A model generated the notes under the pieces. That model worked only from the letters and a program-made list of their open reading frames with translations. It had not been told where the DNA came from and did not search any database. A DNA stretch of 45,681 bases from Betaproteobacteria bacterium (lineage in GTDB: Bacteria > Pseudomonadota > Gammaproteobacteria > Burkholderiales > Eutrophovitaceae), in the NCBI GenBank assembly GCA_020354125.1, contig CP070643.1, positions 1,528,174-1,573,854 on the forward strand, given 5' to 3'. Numbering within the stretch: the first letter of the stretch is position 1; each line of letters starts with the position of its first letter. Position numbers and translations under genes: made by a program. Positions 1-7,432 of the stretch are shown one piece after another.

Positions 1-2459
1 ACAGGTGGTCTTATGTGCAGCCGCCGAATCACCTCGCATACATATTCGGTTTCCACACCTTCGCGCAATGCTTCTGCAAACAAATACCCTGTCACAATCG
101 AATAGCGTGCCATCTGAGGGTATGCAAATTCGCGCTCACGCGCGAAAGCGATCGCGTCTCTTAGCAAGTCACGACCACGCTCCGAATTTCCATGTACCAG
201 CGCAACATATGATTCAAGGAAACGTGCCTGGCTTTCGAGAAACGCAAAGCAGGTGCCCGATATCATTCGGCGCAGCTGCAATAGCTTTTCTTCAAGCCGT
301 TTCACATTTCCAACGACTGCAAGGGCAGCCGATTCATGTTCAACGCCCAGTATTTCTATGTACGGCATGCCAACAATGCTAGCTTCTACAGTAGCCTTGC
401 GACTGTACTCGGCCGCAGCACCATAATTTCCATTGGCGCATTCCAGATGAATTCGCGATTGCGTCACATGCCATTTGTCCATTGGAATATCTGGCGAGGC
501 TGTGGACACAGTTCGCTCATACCACCGGCGTGCATTGCGCACGTCGCCGAGCATGGCAAAGCCTGAGATCTGGTACGAATTGATTAGAAAGAACGCGCGG
601 CGCAAACCTTGAAGTCCGTGTTCTTCACTCAGATCACCCGCGATGTCGAGAGAGGAAAGGGCGAGCTGATACTCACCGCACACAGAATAATAATAACCCT
701 TTCGCAAATACCACCAAACGCGATTAAAGGGTGTTAAATCGGGGTGATCGAGTAGAGGTTCTGCACGCGCAACCGCGACTTTTCCGCGCTCCATGTCGCA
801 ACTGATGTTGCCGTAGCTAAGTAAACTGTGTGCAATTGACACCTTGCTGTTGACATCCATATCCTCGTCAAGCATTTCGGTGACGCGCTCAACAACATGA
901 GACAGCAAACGGTGGCCAGGCGCAGCGTAGAGCATCCCAAGCAACAAACTATGGTAGATGCGCCTCTCGACAGCAGCGCTAACTGAAAGGCGAATTCGTT
1001 CCAGCAATGGTTCGAGCGTGTCAACCCAGCGCCGCATCGGCTTGAAATCGGACCACTCGAAGAAATAGCTGTCTACCACGCCCGCCGCAGACAAAGCCTG
1101 GCCAACGTTATCATTTGAGGCTGCAAACTGACCAAATGCTCGTTCCAGGTGGCTGCGCGCCTGCTTCTGGTCTATGGCAATCAGAGATGTACCAAGCCAG
1201 TAACGCAGCCATGGCGCATCCTCGACGACACCGTCGGGCAGCGCAAGTACCCGGTCCCGCAGCACACTTCCCCTGCCCTGGGCAAGCAACGCGTCTGCGT
1301 GACGCTCGATCAAGCGCTGGGCAGCAGTCCAATCTTCTGTGTCTTGGAACAACTGAATCGCACCATCAAAATCGTGCCGAGCTTCGAGCAAACGCGCGGC
1401 ACGCCGCCGCGTATCGCGAAGACGGGTACCATCTATCAAAATACGTGATTTGGTTTGCAGGAATTCTCGGAACAATGCGTGGTACCAGAAAATAGGTTCC
1501 TCACCTGTACGCCGATGCGTAAACAGGTGGCGCTTGTACAGGTCCTCGAGAATATCTTCCGCATTGGTGTTGCCGGTGAGTTCGCAAGCCAAGCTCACTG
1601 GCACCTGAGGAAGTACTGCTGTATCGAGCAGGAATTCACGCGTTCTTACAGGCAGGCGCTCGAATACTTGCGCTGCAAAATAATCGAAAATCACATCGTG
1701 ATGCGGTGTCGCGTTATGAGTCAGCACGTCGCCCTCGGAGACACCTTCACTTGCCTGATAACCATCGAGCATTAATGTCAGGCCCGCAGCCCATCCTCCG
1801 GACTGCTCATAGAGTCTATCTACCTCGCTGTCCTCTAGTTCCGAGACTCGAGTCGTGACGATTTCGCGCGTCTCGTTCAATGTGAGCCGCAACTCGTCCC
1901 ATTCGACGAAATCGACGTTGCCATTCGCAATCAGTCGAGCATAACAATCGGGTGGGTCCCGCCGGCTGATCGCCAGCAGAGTGCGCAGCGGTGGTATCTC
2001 ATTCACTGCCGAAGCGACGATTTCATGAAAATGATGGCTCGCTTCAACCTCCTGGTAGTTGTCCAGCACCAACGTTGCGCCATCGGGTAGGCGCGTAAAC
2101 AACTCCCGGAAGAAACGTCTGGAGAATCCGTCAACATCCTGTAGATACTCAGGCGTCAACCGCGGCAGAGGTGGCTGATTCTTTCGACGATACGGTTTCG
2201 CGGCTTCGCCGAGGTAATAGAAGAAGGTCGCCAGGTCTGCGTCGCCCGGATCGACCTGATACCAGATGCCCTCTATGTCACGCTCGTCCAACCAGCTAGC
2301 CACTAGCGTGGTTTTTCCCGCACCCGGAGGGCCAACAACACAGGTCGCGGGCTTACGATCTCGCGCTTCATCCAATTGCGCGAACAGGCGCTCGCGGGAA
2401 ACCGCGTTGTGCAACCGCGGCCGCGTGAGTTTGGCGAACTGTGGCGCTTTTGCCGCCAT
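1..2459 (-). CDS. MalT/AfsR-like ATP-dependent transcriptional regulator, 3' part outside window
   Basis: The frame is open from the ATG at 2459 down to the left edge (about 819 residues) and has no stop in the window. An in-frame TAA lies upstream, and this is the first ATG after it. Seen: Walker A (GPPGAGKT, about residues 43-50), Walker B (TLVLDNYQ, about 129-136), a winged-helix-like stretch ending in YHALFREFLQ, then a long helical TPR-like region. Family knowledge: this is the MalT/LAL type of STAND ATPase, in which ligand and ATP binding drive oligomerisation and DNA binding. The DNA-binding domain (C-terminal LuxR HTH, or a BTAD/SARP type) lies outside the window, so the subfamily is open. 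The target is unknown. It sits tail-to-head with the peroxiredoxin operon on the same strand, about 370 bases away. Confidence 0.85.
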   Translation of the reverse strand, partial: MAAKAPQFAKLTRPRLHNAVSRERLFAQLDEARDRKPATCVVGPPGAGKTTLVASWLDERDIEGIWYQVDPGDADLATFFYYLGEAAKPYRRKNQPPLPRLTPEYLQDVDGFSRRFFRELFTRLPDGATLVLDNYQEVEASHHFHEIVASAVNEIPPLRTLLAISRRDPPDCYARLIANGNVDFVEWDELRLTLNETREIVTTRVSELEDSEVDRLYEQSGGWAAGLTLMLDGYQASEGVSEGDVLTHNATPHHDVIFDYFAAQVFERLPVRTREFLLDTAVLPQVPVSLACELTGNTNAEDILEDLYKRHLFTHRRTGEEPIFWYHALFREFLQTKSRILIDGTRLRDTRRRAARLLEARHDFDGAIQLFQDTEDWTAAQRLIERHADALLAQGRGSVLRDRVLALPDGVVEDAPWLRYWLGTSLIAIDQKQARSHLERAFGQFAASNDNVGQALSAAGVVDSYFFEWSDFKPMRRWVDTLEPLLERIRLSVSAAVERRIYHSLLLGMLYAAPGHRLLSHVVERVTEMLDEDMDVNSKVSIAHSLLSYGNISCDMERGKVAVARAEPLLDHPDLTPFNRVWWYLRKGYYYSVCGEYQLALSSLDIAGDLSEEHGLQGLRRAFFLINSYQISGFAMLGDVRNARRWYERTVSTASPDIPMDKWHVTQSRIHLECANGNYGAAAEYSRKATVEASIVGMPYIEILGVEHESAALAVVGNVKRLEEKLLQLRRMISGTCFAFLESQARFLESYVALVHGNSERGRDLLRDAIAFAREREFAYPQMARYSIVTGYLFAEALREGVETEYVCEVIRRLHIRPP

Positions 2460-2825
2460 CGCTACATCCGAAAGATGACCCGACTGATGAAATCGAGTCG
2501 GAAGCGTATGAGGGAAATTGCGTTATTCATTCGGCATCTCCTCACGCAGAGTCGGTATGGCGGGAATCCAAGAGCAATTCCCCCCAAAGACCGAATCAGC
2601 GTCTGCGCACCAGTTGCGCTCAACTCGTCCAACTTCTACGAGTACAAGCTTACGCCTTCCCGGGGTACTTTTGACCTACAGATGCCGCAAATCTCAACAT
2701 TACCGAAGTATTGAAAGGCAATGCGCATTGACGGCACAGGCGCTGGTAGACCGCATTCGATACCATTCAGCTATCCGCAAGGGCGATGCCGAGCAACCAA
2801 CAGGCGTGCCCGACTCACTGTCGAC
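2460..2825. other. non-coding gap of about 366 bases
   Basis: This lies between the end of the peroxiredoxin-like gene and the start of the ATPase regulator, both on the minus strand. It should hold the regulator's promoter. I see no convincing -35/-10 pair, terminator with a T-run, or RNA gene. Short open frames cross it on the plus strand but have no recognisable protein features. Confidence 0.5.
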
Positions 2826-3494
2826 TCAGCTAGTCTGCTCTGCCGGAGCCCGCAGTCGCTGCAACGCAGCGAGGATGTCATTTGGTTCGAGCCGGTTCCG
2901 GTATTCCACATCGACATGAGAGAGAACGACACGGCCGTCCGGCGCAATGACATAGGTTGCCGGGATCGGCAGATGCCACTCGCCATCGGCATTCAGTTCG
3001 GTCAGATCTCGACCCATGCCAACGTAAGTCTTCTGCAACTGCTCGGAAAGGTCGAACAGAATTCGATACGCGCGCGCGACGTCAACGTTCGCATCTGACA
3101 ATACTTCGAATTCGAGTTCGTTCTTCTCCGCGGTGGTAAGTGAAGCATCTGGCGACTCGGGCGAGATAGCAACCAACTGCGCGCCGAGTGCGCGAATCTC
3201 GGGCAAGATGCGCTGGTAGGCCCGCAACTGCAAATTGCAGTACGGGCACCAGCCACCACGATAAAAAGTCAGAACAACCGGGCCGCGCTCCAAAAGCGAA
3301 GAGAGCCTGACCGGGTTTCCGTGAACACCAGGCAACTCGAAATCCGGCGCCTTGTCACCCTCTTTCACTGCGCTGCCGGCGAAATCGCTGGCAATGAGCG
3401 CATCGATATCCGCCTGAATAGTCGCGATCACTTCCGGCGATTTGTCTTGCTTGAATTTCGCAAGGTGTTGCTGCAGCTCGTCCTTGAGCGTCAT
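2826..3494 (-). CDS. AhpC/TSA-family peroxiredoxin-like protein
   Basis: A thioredoxin-fold protein of 222 residues. Seen: the KAPDFELPG beta-strand signature, then FYRGGWCPYC, which places two cysteines as CPYC at about residues 83 and 86. Family knowledge: this 'peroxiredoxin-like' AhpC-TSA group has the CxxC arrangement and is thought to reduce peroxides or act as a disulfide reductase with cytosolic thiols. No signal peptide is visible. The ATG at 3494 is preferred because a GGGAG ribosome-binding site (3501-3505) lies at good spacing. An upstream ATG at 3515 in the same frame has no such site. It follows the DUF1330 gene closely on the same strand, so they probably form one operon. A stress or detoxification role is inferred. 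Confidence 0.88.
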   Translation of the reverse strand: MTLKDELQQHLAKFKQDKSPEVIATIQADIDALIASDFAGSAVKEGDKAPDFELPGVHGNPVRLSSLLERGPVVLTFYRGGWCPYCNLQLRAYQRILPEIRALGAQLVAISPESPDASLTTAEKNELEFEVLSDANVDVARAYRILFDLSEQLQKTYVGMGRDLTELNADGEWHLPIPATYVIAPDGRVVLSHVDVEYRNRLEPNDILAALQRLRAPAEQTS

Positions 3495-3538
3495 TGCCAG
3501 CTCCCGTTTGTTCATTGAAAACCAAATATACCCGCTAA

Positions 3539-4234
3539 TCAGTGACCAGTCGCCTGCGCACTGCAGCGCGTGATGGTGAGCTTGCTCAATGCACTGGTGC
3601 GCAATTGGTCGAGTGCCACTACGCGCTTATCTTTCAGGAACCGCCGCCAGGATTCCTTATCCGGCCATTCAGTGACGCTTGCCTCGGTTGGCAGAAAATC
3701 GCCCCACGCCGAGCGCACACCGGCGAACTGAAGCAGCGACCGTGCGCCATATTCGCTCGCGATCGGTTGAATCTGGGCATAGTAATCGTTCAGCCGCTCA
3801 CGTCCACCGTCAGGCCGAATCCACAATCCCGACAGCTCGTAGACCTTGTCGGGGTCGAAACTGACTGAAGCATCTTCGATTGGCCGAAGATGTGTAACGA
3901 TCAAACGATCCAGTGCTGCGTCACGCTGCGGGTAAAGGCGCCGATAATCGGCATCTGCCATGAAGCCGTCGAAGCTCTCGAGCTTGGGCCACTCGACCAT
4001 GCCGATCACGCTCGGCGTCAGATCGCCCACGAGCGCTTCTTCGGGGACCAATCGGCCAAGTGCCCGGACGCCGTACTTTTCGGCAACGGGGAACACCTGT
4101 TGGAAATAAGACATCAGCGACTCACCGCCGTCCGGCTTGACCCACTGCATGGCCATTTCGGTGATCCGCGTGTTGTTGAACTCGACTGAAGGGGCCTGCG
4201 CCGCCGCTGCCGCTACTGCTGTTGCTGCCGCCAT
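3539..4234 (-). CDS. tandem DUF1330-domain protein
   Basis: A protein of 231 residues. Two copies of the small ferredoxin-like alpha+beta DUF1330/dimeric alpha-beta-barrel fold are suggested by repeated features: MQWVKPDGGESLMSYFQQV near the start and LWIRPDGGRERLNDYYAQI in the second half, each followed by a -EWP- strand (VEWPKLESF and TEWPDKESW). The start at 4234 is chosen because AGGAGG lies at 4241-4246; an upstream in-frame start at 4291 lacks this. The first 15 or so residues are Ala-rich and may be a disordered tail or weak leader. The function is unknown for the family. It is divergent from the LysR gene, which may control it, and is followed by the peroxiredoxin-like gene. Confidence 0.8.
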   Translation of the reverse strand: MAAATAVAAAAAQAPSVEFNNTRITEMAMQWVKPDGGESLMSYFQQVFPVAEKYGVRALGRLVPEEALVGDLTPSVIGMVEWPKLESFDGFMADADYRRLYPQRDAALDRLIVTHLRPIEDASVSFDPDKVYELSGLWIRPDGGRERLNDYYAQIQPIASEYGARSLLQFAGVRSAWGDFLPTEASVTEWPDKESWRRFLKDKRVVALDQLRTSALSKLTITRCSAQATGH

Positions 4235-4318
4235 GGTTTTCCTCCTATGGGAACGTGTTCGGTTAACTGTCAGCGCAGGTCCAAGTCGCAACCCGCCCCG
4301 TGCGAACGCACTTTAATT

Positions 4319-4353
4319 CTGCGAATATATCAATACAATAGAGCTTTTCGCAG
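4319..4353. promoter_or_regulatory. inverted repeat operator around likely LysR -10
   Basis: CTGCGAA (4319-4325) and TTCGCAG (4347-4353) form a perfect 7-bp inverted repeat with a 21-base spacer. Between the arms lies TACAAT (4334-4339), a good -10 for the plus-strand LysR gene. On the minus strand, TATATT (4324-4329) could serve the DUF1330 gene. The right arm abuts the LysR ribosome-binding site. The layout suits autorepression with divergent control; which protein binds is inferred. Confidence 0.5.
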
Positions 4354-4368
4354 GTGGGGGCTGCAAAA

Positions 4369-5289
4369 ATGCAGAGGCTCGACTGGGATGACTTGCGGGT
4401 ATTTCTGGCGATCGCACGCTCCAAAACCTTGAGTGGCGCAGCACGGAAGCTTGGCGTTAATCAGACAACGGTAACTCGACGGCTCGATGCGCTCGAAGCC
4501 CGGCTCGGTGCGCGGCTGTTCGACCGCTCTCCGTCAGGAATCAGCCCCACGAGCGCGGCGACGGAAGTGTTGCATGTCGCCGAACGCGTCGAAGACAACG
4601 TCGCCTCGATTGAGCGGCAGTTGATCGGCCAGGACACGCGGCTCACTGGCGAACTGCGGGTAACAACCATCGATATGTCTGCGTACTACGACGCCGATTT
4701 GTTCGAAAGCTTCGCGCAGCGCTATCCGGATATCGAACTCGAGCTGTCGGTGGGTCATTTCCTGCGCAACCTGACTCGACGCGAAGCTGATGTCGCCATT
4801 CGTTGGACCGACAAGCCGCCTGAGCATCTGGTCGGACAGCGCGTGGCAAGAGCCGAGTACGCTGTGTACGGCGCCAGGCCCTTGCTCGACAAACATGGTG
4901 CCGATGCGAAGTTGAATGATTTTCCCTGGGTTGATTGGGACGTTGCAAACAACGCCCGGGTCACTGCGCGGTGGATGCGCAACCACGTTCCGGACGCACA
5001 TGTAGTGTGTCGCTACGATATGGCGCTGGCGCTGCACGGCGCAATCAAGGCCGGCACCGGCCTGGGCTTTATGCCATGTGCATATGGCGACAGCGATCCT
5101 TCGCTGTGCCGGATGCGACCGCCCGAAGCCGGGTTCGGAATGGACATCTGGTTACTGACTCATCCGGATTTGCGCTCCACCGCGCGGGTACGGGCCTTCA
5201 TGCGGCACGCATCAGCGTATTTCGAAACAAACCAACAGCGCTTTGCTGGCGCCACAATCCCGGTTCAGAACAGAGACGCTTCCCGGTAA
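4369..5289 (+). CDS. LysR-family transcriptional regulator
   Basis: A protein of 306 residues from the ATG at 4369. Seen: the N-terminal winged HTH (LDWDDLRVFLAIARSKTLSGAARKL then VNQTTVTRRLDALEARLGARLFDRS) and a type-2 periplasmic-binding-like effector domain, with TGELRVTTI opening the first subdomain. The ATG at 4369 follows a GGTGGGGG ribosome-binding stretch; an in-frame GTG at 4354 falls inside that stretch and is less likely. Family knowledge: LysR proteins bind upstream of divergent targets and often repress themselves. The target could be the divergent DUF1330/peroxiredoxin operon or the F420 locus downstream on the same strand, about 330 bases away. The ligand is unknown. Confidence 0.93.
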   Translation: MQRLDWDDLRVFLAIARSKTLSGAARKLGVNQTTVTRRLDALEARLGARLFDRSPSGISPTSAATEVLHVAERVEDNVASIERQLIGQDTRLTGELRVTTIDMSAYYDADLFESFAQRYPDIELELSVGHFLRNLTRREADVAIRWTDKPPEHLVGQRVARAEYAVYGARPLLDKHGADAKLNDFPWVDWDVANNARVTARWMRNHVPDAHVVCRYDMALALHGAIKAGTGLGFMPCAYGDSDPSLCRMRPPEAGFGMDIWLLTHPDLRSTARVRAFMRHASAYFETNQQRFAGATIPVQNRDASR

Positions 5290-5420
5290 AGCATTCAACC
5301 GCTGCAGTAACGTCGTAACACCCTAACGCGGGCATGCTGCGATGCGTCACGCGCAGACACCTTCTGAGAGCAAGGTTTTCTTAACAGAAACAACGGACAC
5401 CGACGGGTGCATACGCCAGC

Positions 5421-5449
5421 TTCACATCGTTCGTCCCCGGTGCTACTTT
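5421..5449 (+). promoter_or_regulatory. candidate sigma-70 promoter of the F420 operon
   Basis: TTCACA (5421-5426, 5 of 6 to the -35 consensus) is followed after exactly 17 bases by TACTTT (5444-5449), with an extended -10 TGC just before it. Transcription would start near 5456 and give a leader of about 165 bases. The remaining gap from 5290 to 5420 shows no clear terminator. Confidence 0.5.
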
Positions 5450-5462
5450 AGATGGGCTCCAA

Positions 5463-5520
5463 TTTCGATAGAGGCGATTTTCGATAGAGGCGATTTTGGA
5501 TAGAGGCGATTTCAGATAGA
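5463..5520 (+). repeat. 16-bp direct tandem repeat, about 3.5 copies
   Basis: The unit GATAGAGGCGATTT plus two bases begins at 5467, 5483 and 5499, and a fourth partial copy (GATAGA) starts at 5515. It lies in the likely leader between the promoter and the first gene of the F420 locus. The following 90 bases are strikingly A-rich up to a GGAGGA ribosome-binding site just before 5620. It is too short and too regular to be CRISPR. It may be slippage-generated or a binding array. Confidence 0.85.
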
Positions 5521-5619
5521 AACTAGTTCAAACAAGCAGCAAATCCAGATAAAGAACAAGTTCGATAAGAATCAACATAGAAAGAAAACCAAACAAAATC
5601 ACAAACGGAGGAGACAATC

Positions 5620-6141
5620 ATGGCATTTAAAGTTGCAAGATTCCTCGACGTGTCGGAAGGACTGCAAGCAAACCAGTTTTCGATCGGCAGCCGCGACACG
5701 CTCGAAACACTCGATGACATCGACCCGATCTACAAGCCGCTGCTCGACGGTCCGGTACCGGCAATCTTTGCCGTGCTGGGAACAGACGGGCGGCCTAACC
5801 TGACCCCGATGTGGTTCGACTACGAAGGCGCAAACGTACTAGTGAATGTGGCCACACATCGCAAGAAAGTGGAGTGGATACGAGCCAATCCCAAGCTCTC
5901 CATGATTCTTGTCAACCAGCAGAACATGTATCACTGGGTCAGCATCAAGTGCACCGTGAAGCGCGAGATTCTCGAGGATGACCCGAAGGAAGGCGCGCGC
6001 GTCACCGCCCAGCTGGACAAGATCTGGACCAAGTACACCGGCAATGAACCGCCATACGGGCTTCGTGATCCTTCGATCAATGAGCGCCGTGTGCTGTTCG
6101 AGTGCCCGGTAGACCGGATCGCGACGTTCGGCAAGCCCTGA
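5620..6141 (+). CDS. FDOR-type (PPOX-fold) F420-dependent oxidoreductase candidate
   Basis: A split-barrel flavin/deazaflavin-binding protein of 173 residues. Seen: GPVPAIFAVLGTDGRPNLTPMWFDYEG, whose strand-turn-strand matches the pyridoxamine-5'-phosphate-oxidase fold, then THRKKVEWIRANPKLSMILV, which in this fold carries the basic residues near the cofactor phosphate. Family knowledge: FDOR-B proteins of this size bind F420 and reduce varied substrates, or bind related cofactors. Its place as the first gene of an F420 locus supports F420 use but does not prove it. GGAGGA upstream fixes the start. The substrate is unknown. Confidence 0.8.
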   Translation: MAFKVARFLDVSEGLQANQFSIGSRDTLETLDDIDPIYKPLLDGPVPAIFAVLGTDGRPNLTPMWFDYEGANVLVNVATHRKKVEWIRANPKLSMILVNQQNMYHWVSIKCTVKREILEDDPKEGARVTAQLDKIWTKYTGNEPPYGLRDPSINERRVLFECPVDRIATFGKP

Positions 6142-6149
6142 TTTAGGTC

Positions 6150-7322
6150 ATGCAAGTCGCCGTCGTCGGCGGCTCACTCGGCGGACTCACCGCCGGGCTG
6201 CTGCTGCGCGATATGGGAATCAGTGTCGATATCTACGAGCGCTCGCCGGTCGAACTGGCGCAACGCGGGGCAGGCATTGGCTTTCTCCCGGAGAGTCAAC
6301 GCTATCTTGTTGAGCGCGCCGGTGTCTCGTTGGACAAGATCAGCATTGCCACTTCGCACATCCGCTATCTGAACCGCAACGCGCAGATGGTGTATGACGG
6401 GTTGCACCAGTATCGATTCAGTTCATGGACAACAATCTATCGTGAATTGCTGGCATGCGTGGAACCGGCGATATATCACCTGGACCACGAGATGATCGAC
6501 TGGATTGACGACGCTGATTGCGTCAATGTTCGCTTTGCCAATGGCACGACGCGCCAAGCCGATTTGCTGATATGCGCTGACGGCGTAGGCTCGACGGCGC
6601 GCGCCCGATTGCTACCGAACGTGCAGCCCCAATACGCAGGGTACGTGTGCTGGCGTGGCATGGTGCCTGAGCAAGCAGTTGATGCAAAGACACGTAGCGT
6701 GTTTGACGACGCTATCACTTATTACGTGTATGCGAACAGTCACGCGCTGGTCTATCCGATTCCAGGGCCGGATGGCTCTGTTAAGAAAGGCGAGCGGTTG
6801 TTCAATCTGGTCTGGTATCGGAACTACCTTGAAGGCAGCGATCTCGACGATTTGATGACCGATAACACCGGCCAGCTACGCGAGATCTCGTTGCCGCCTG
6901 GATCAGTGAGCGAACGCCACGCCGCGGAGTTGCGCACAGTTGCCGCGGCACGTCTGCCCGAGCCGATGGCCGATTTGGTCTCGAAACTCGAGCAACCTTT
7001 CCTGCAGGTTATCTACGATATCGATATTCCGCGTATGGCATTCGGTAGGGTTTGCCTTGTTGGTGATGCCGCCTTTGTCGCTCGACCACACGCGGCGGCC
7101 GGCACGGCAAAAGCAGCGGCCGATGGCTGGGCGCTGGCACAAGCACTTTCCGAAGAAAAAGATGTCGTTGCCGCACTCAAACAATGGGAGGCCGGACAAC
7201 TCAGTCTCGGACGCCAATTGCTGGAACGAACCCGCAGTATCGGTCGCCGCTCGCAAGTTGACTGTAATTGGGTGGCGGGAGATCCGGAACTGATTCTTGG
7301 CTTGCACGGGCCGGGCGTATGA
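6150..7322 (+). CDS. FAD-dependent aromatic-ring-type monooxygenase
   Basis: A protein of 390 residues. Seen: the GxGxxG-like dinucleotide fold at the N-terminus (VVGGSLGGLTAGLLLRDMG with acidic YER at the end of beta2), the DG motif (ICADGVGSTAR, about residues 145-155), and the second FAD motif (LVGDAAFVARPHAAAGTAKA, near 305-325). Family knowledge: this is the class A flavoprotein hydroxylase group that includes 2,6-dihydroxypyridine 3-monooxygenase and salicylate hydroxylase, and it uses NAD(P)H and O2. It starts 8 bases after the preceding gene and shares ATGA with the next small ORF. The substrate is unknown; a heteroaromatic or polyketide-like ring is possible. It is FAD- rather than F420-dependent, so its presence ties F420 use to a catabolic or tailoring role. 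Confidence 0.88.
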   Translation: MQVAVVGGSLGGLTAGLLLRDMGISVDIYERSPVELAQRGAGIGFLPESQRYLVERAGVSLDKISIATSHIRYLNRNAQMVYDGLHQYRFSSWTTIYRELLACVEPAIYHLDHEMIDWIDDADCVNVRFANGTTRQADLLICADGVGSTARARLLPNVQPQYAGYVCWRGMVPEQAVDAKTRSVFDDAITYYVYANSHALVYPIPGPDGSVKKGERLFNLVWYRNYLEGSDLDDLMTDNTGQLREISLPPGSVSERHAAELRTVAAARLPEPMADLVSKLEQPFLQVIYDIDIPRMAFGRVCLVGDAAFVARPHAAAGTAKAAADGWALAQALSEEKDVVAALKQWEAGQLSLGRQLLERTRSIGRRSQVDCNWVAGDPELILGLHGPGV

Positions 7323-7423
7323 ACAAGAACATCGAACCCGTCTGGCGCGACCCGCTGGGTGACTTCGGCACGGCTGCCTTGAGCGCGCACCGCCGTCATG
7401 AACACCGCCGTGATGAAAATTGA
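7319..7423 (+). CDS. 34-residue ORF coupled to the monooxygenase stop
   Basis: The ATG at 7319 overlaps the upstream TGA as ATGA and reads 34 codons to a TGA at 7421-7423. The peptide begins MNKNIEPVWRDPLGDFG and ends in a His/Arg-rich stretch. The overlap is the kind seen at other junctions of this operon (cofD and cofC), so translation by re-initiation is plausible. I recognise no family. It may be a genuine microprotein, a translational bridge to fbiC (which starts 10 bases later), or chance. Confidence 0.35.
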   Translation: MNKNIEPVWRDPLGDFGTAALSAHRRHEHRRDEN

Positions 7424-7432
7424 GTTCGAGAC

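Noticed and set aside
4534..5037. A 167-codon minus-strand frame inside the LysR gene
   Set aside because: Shadow of the LysR coding frame; no motif or ribosome-binding site.
5463..5520. CRISPR-like array
   Set aside because: Units are 16 bp and contiguous with no spacers.
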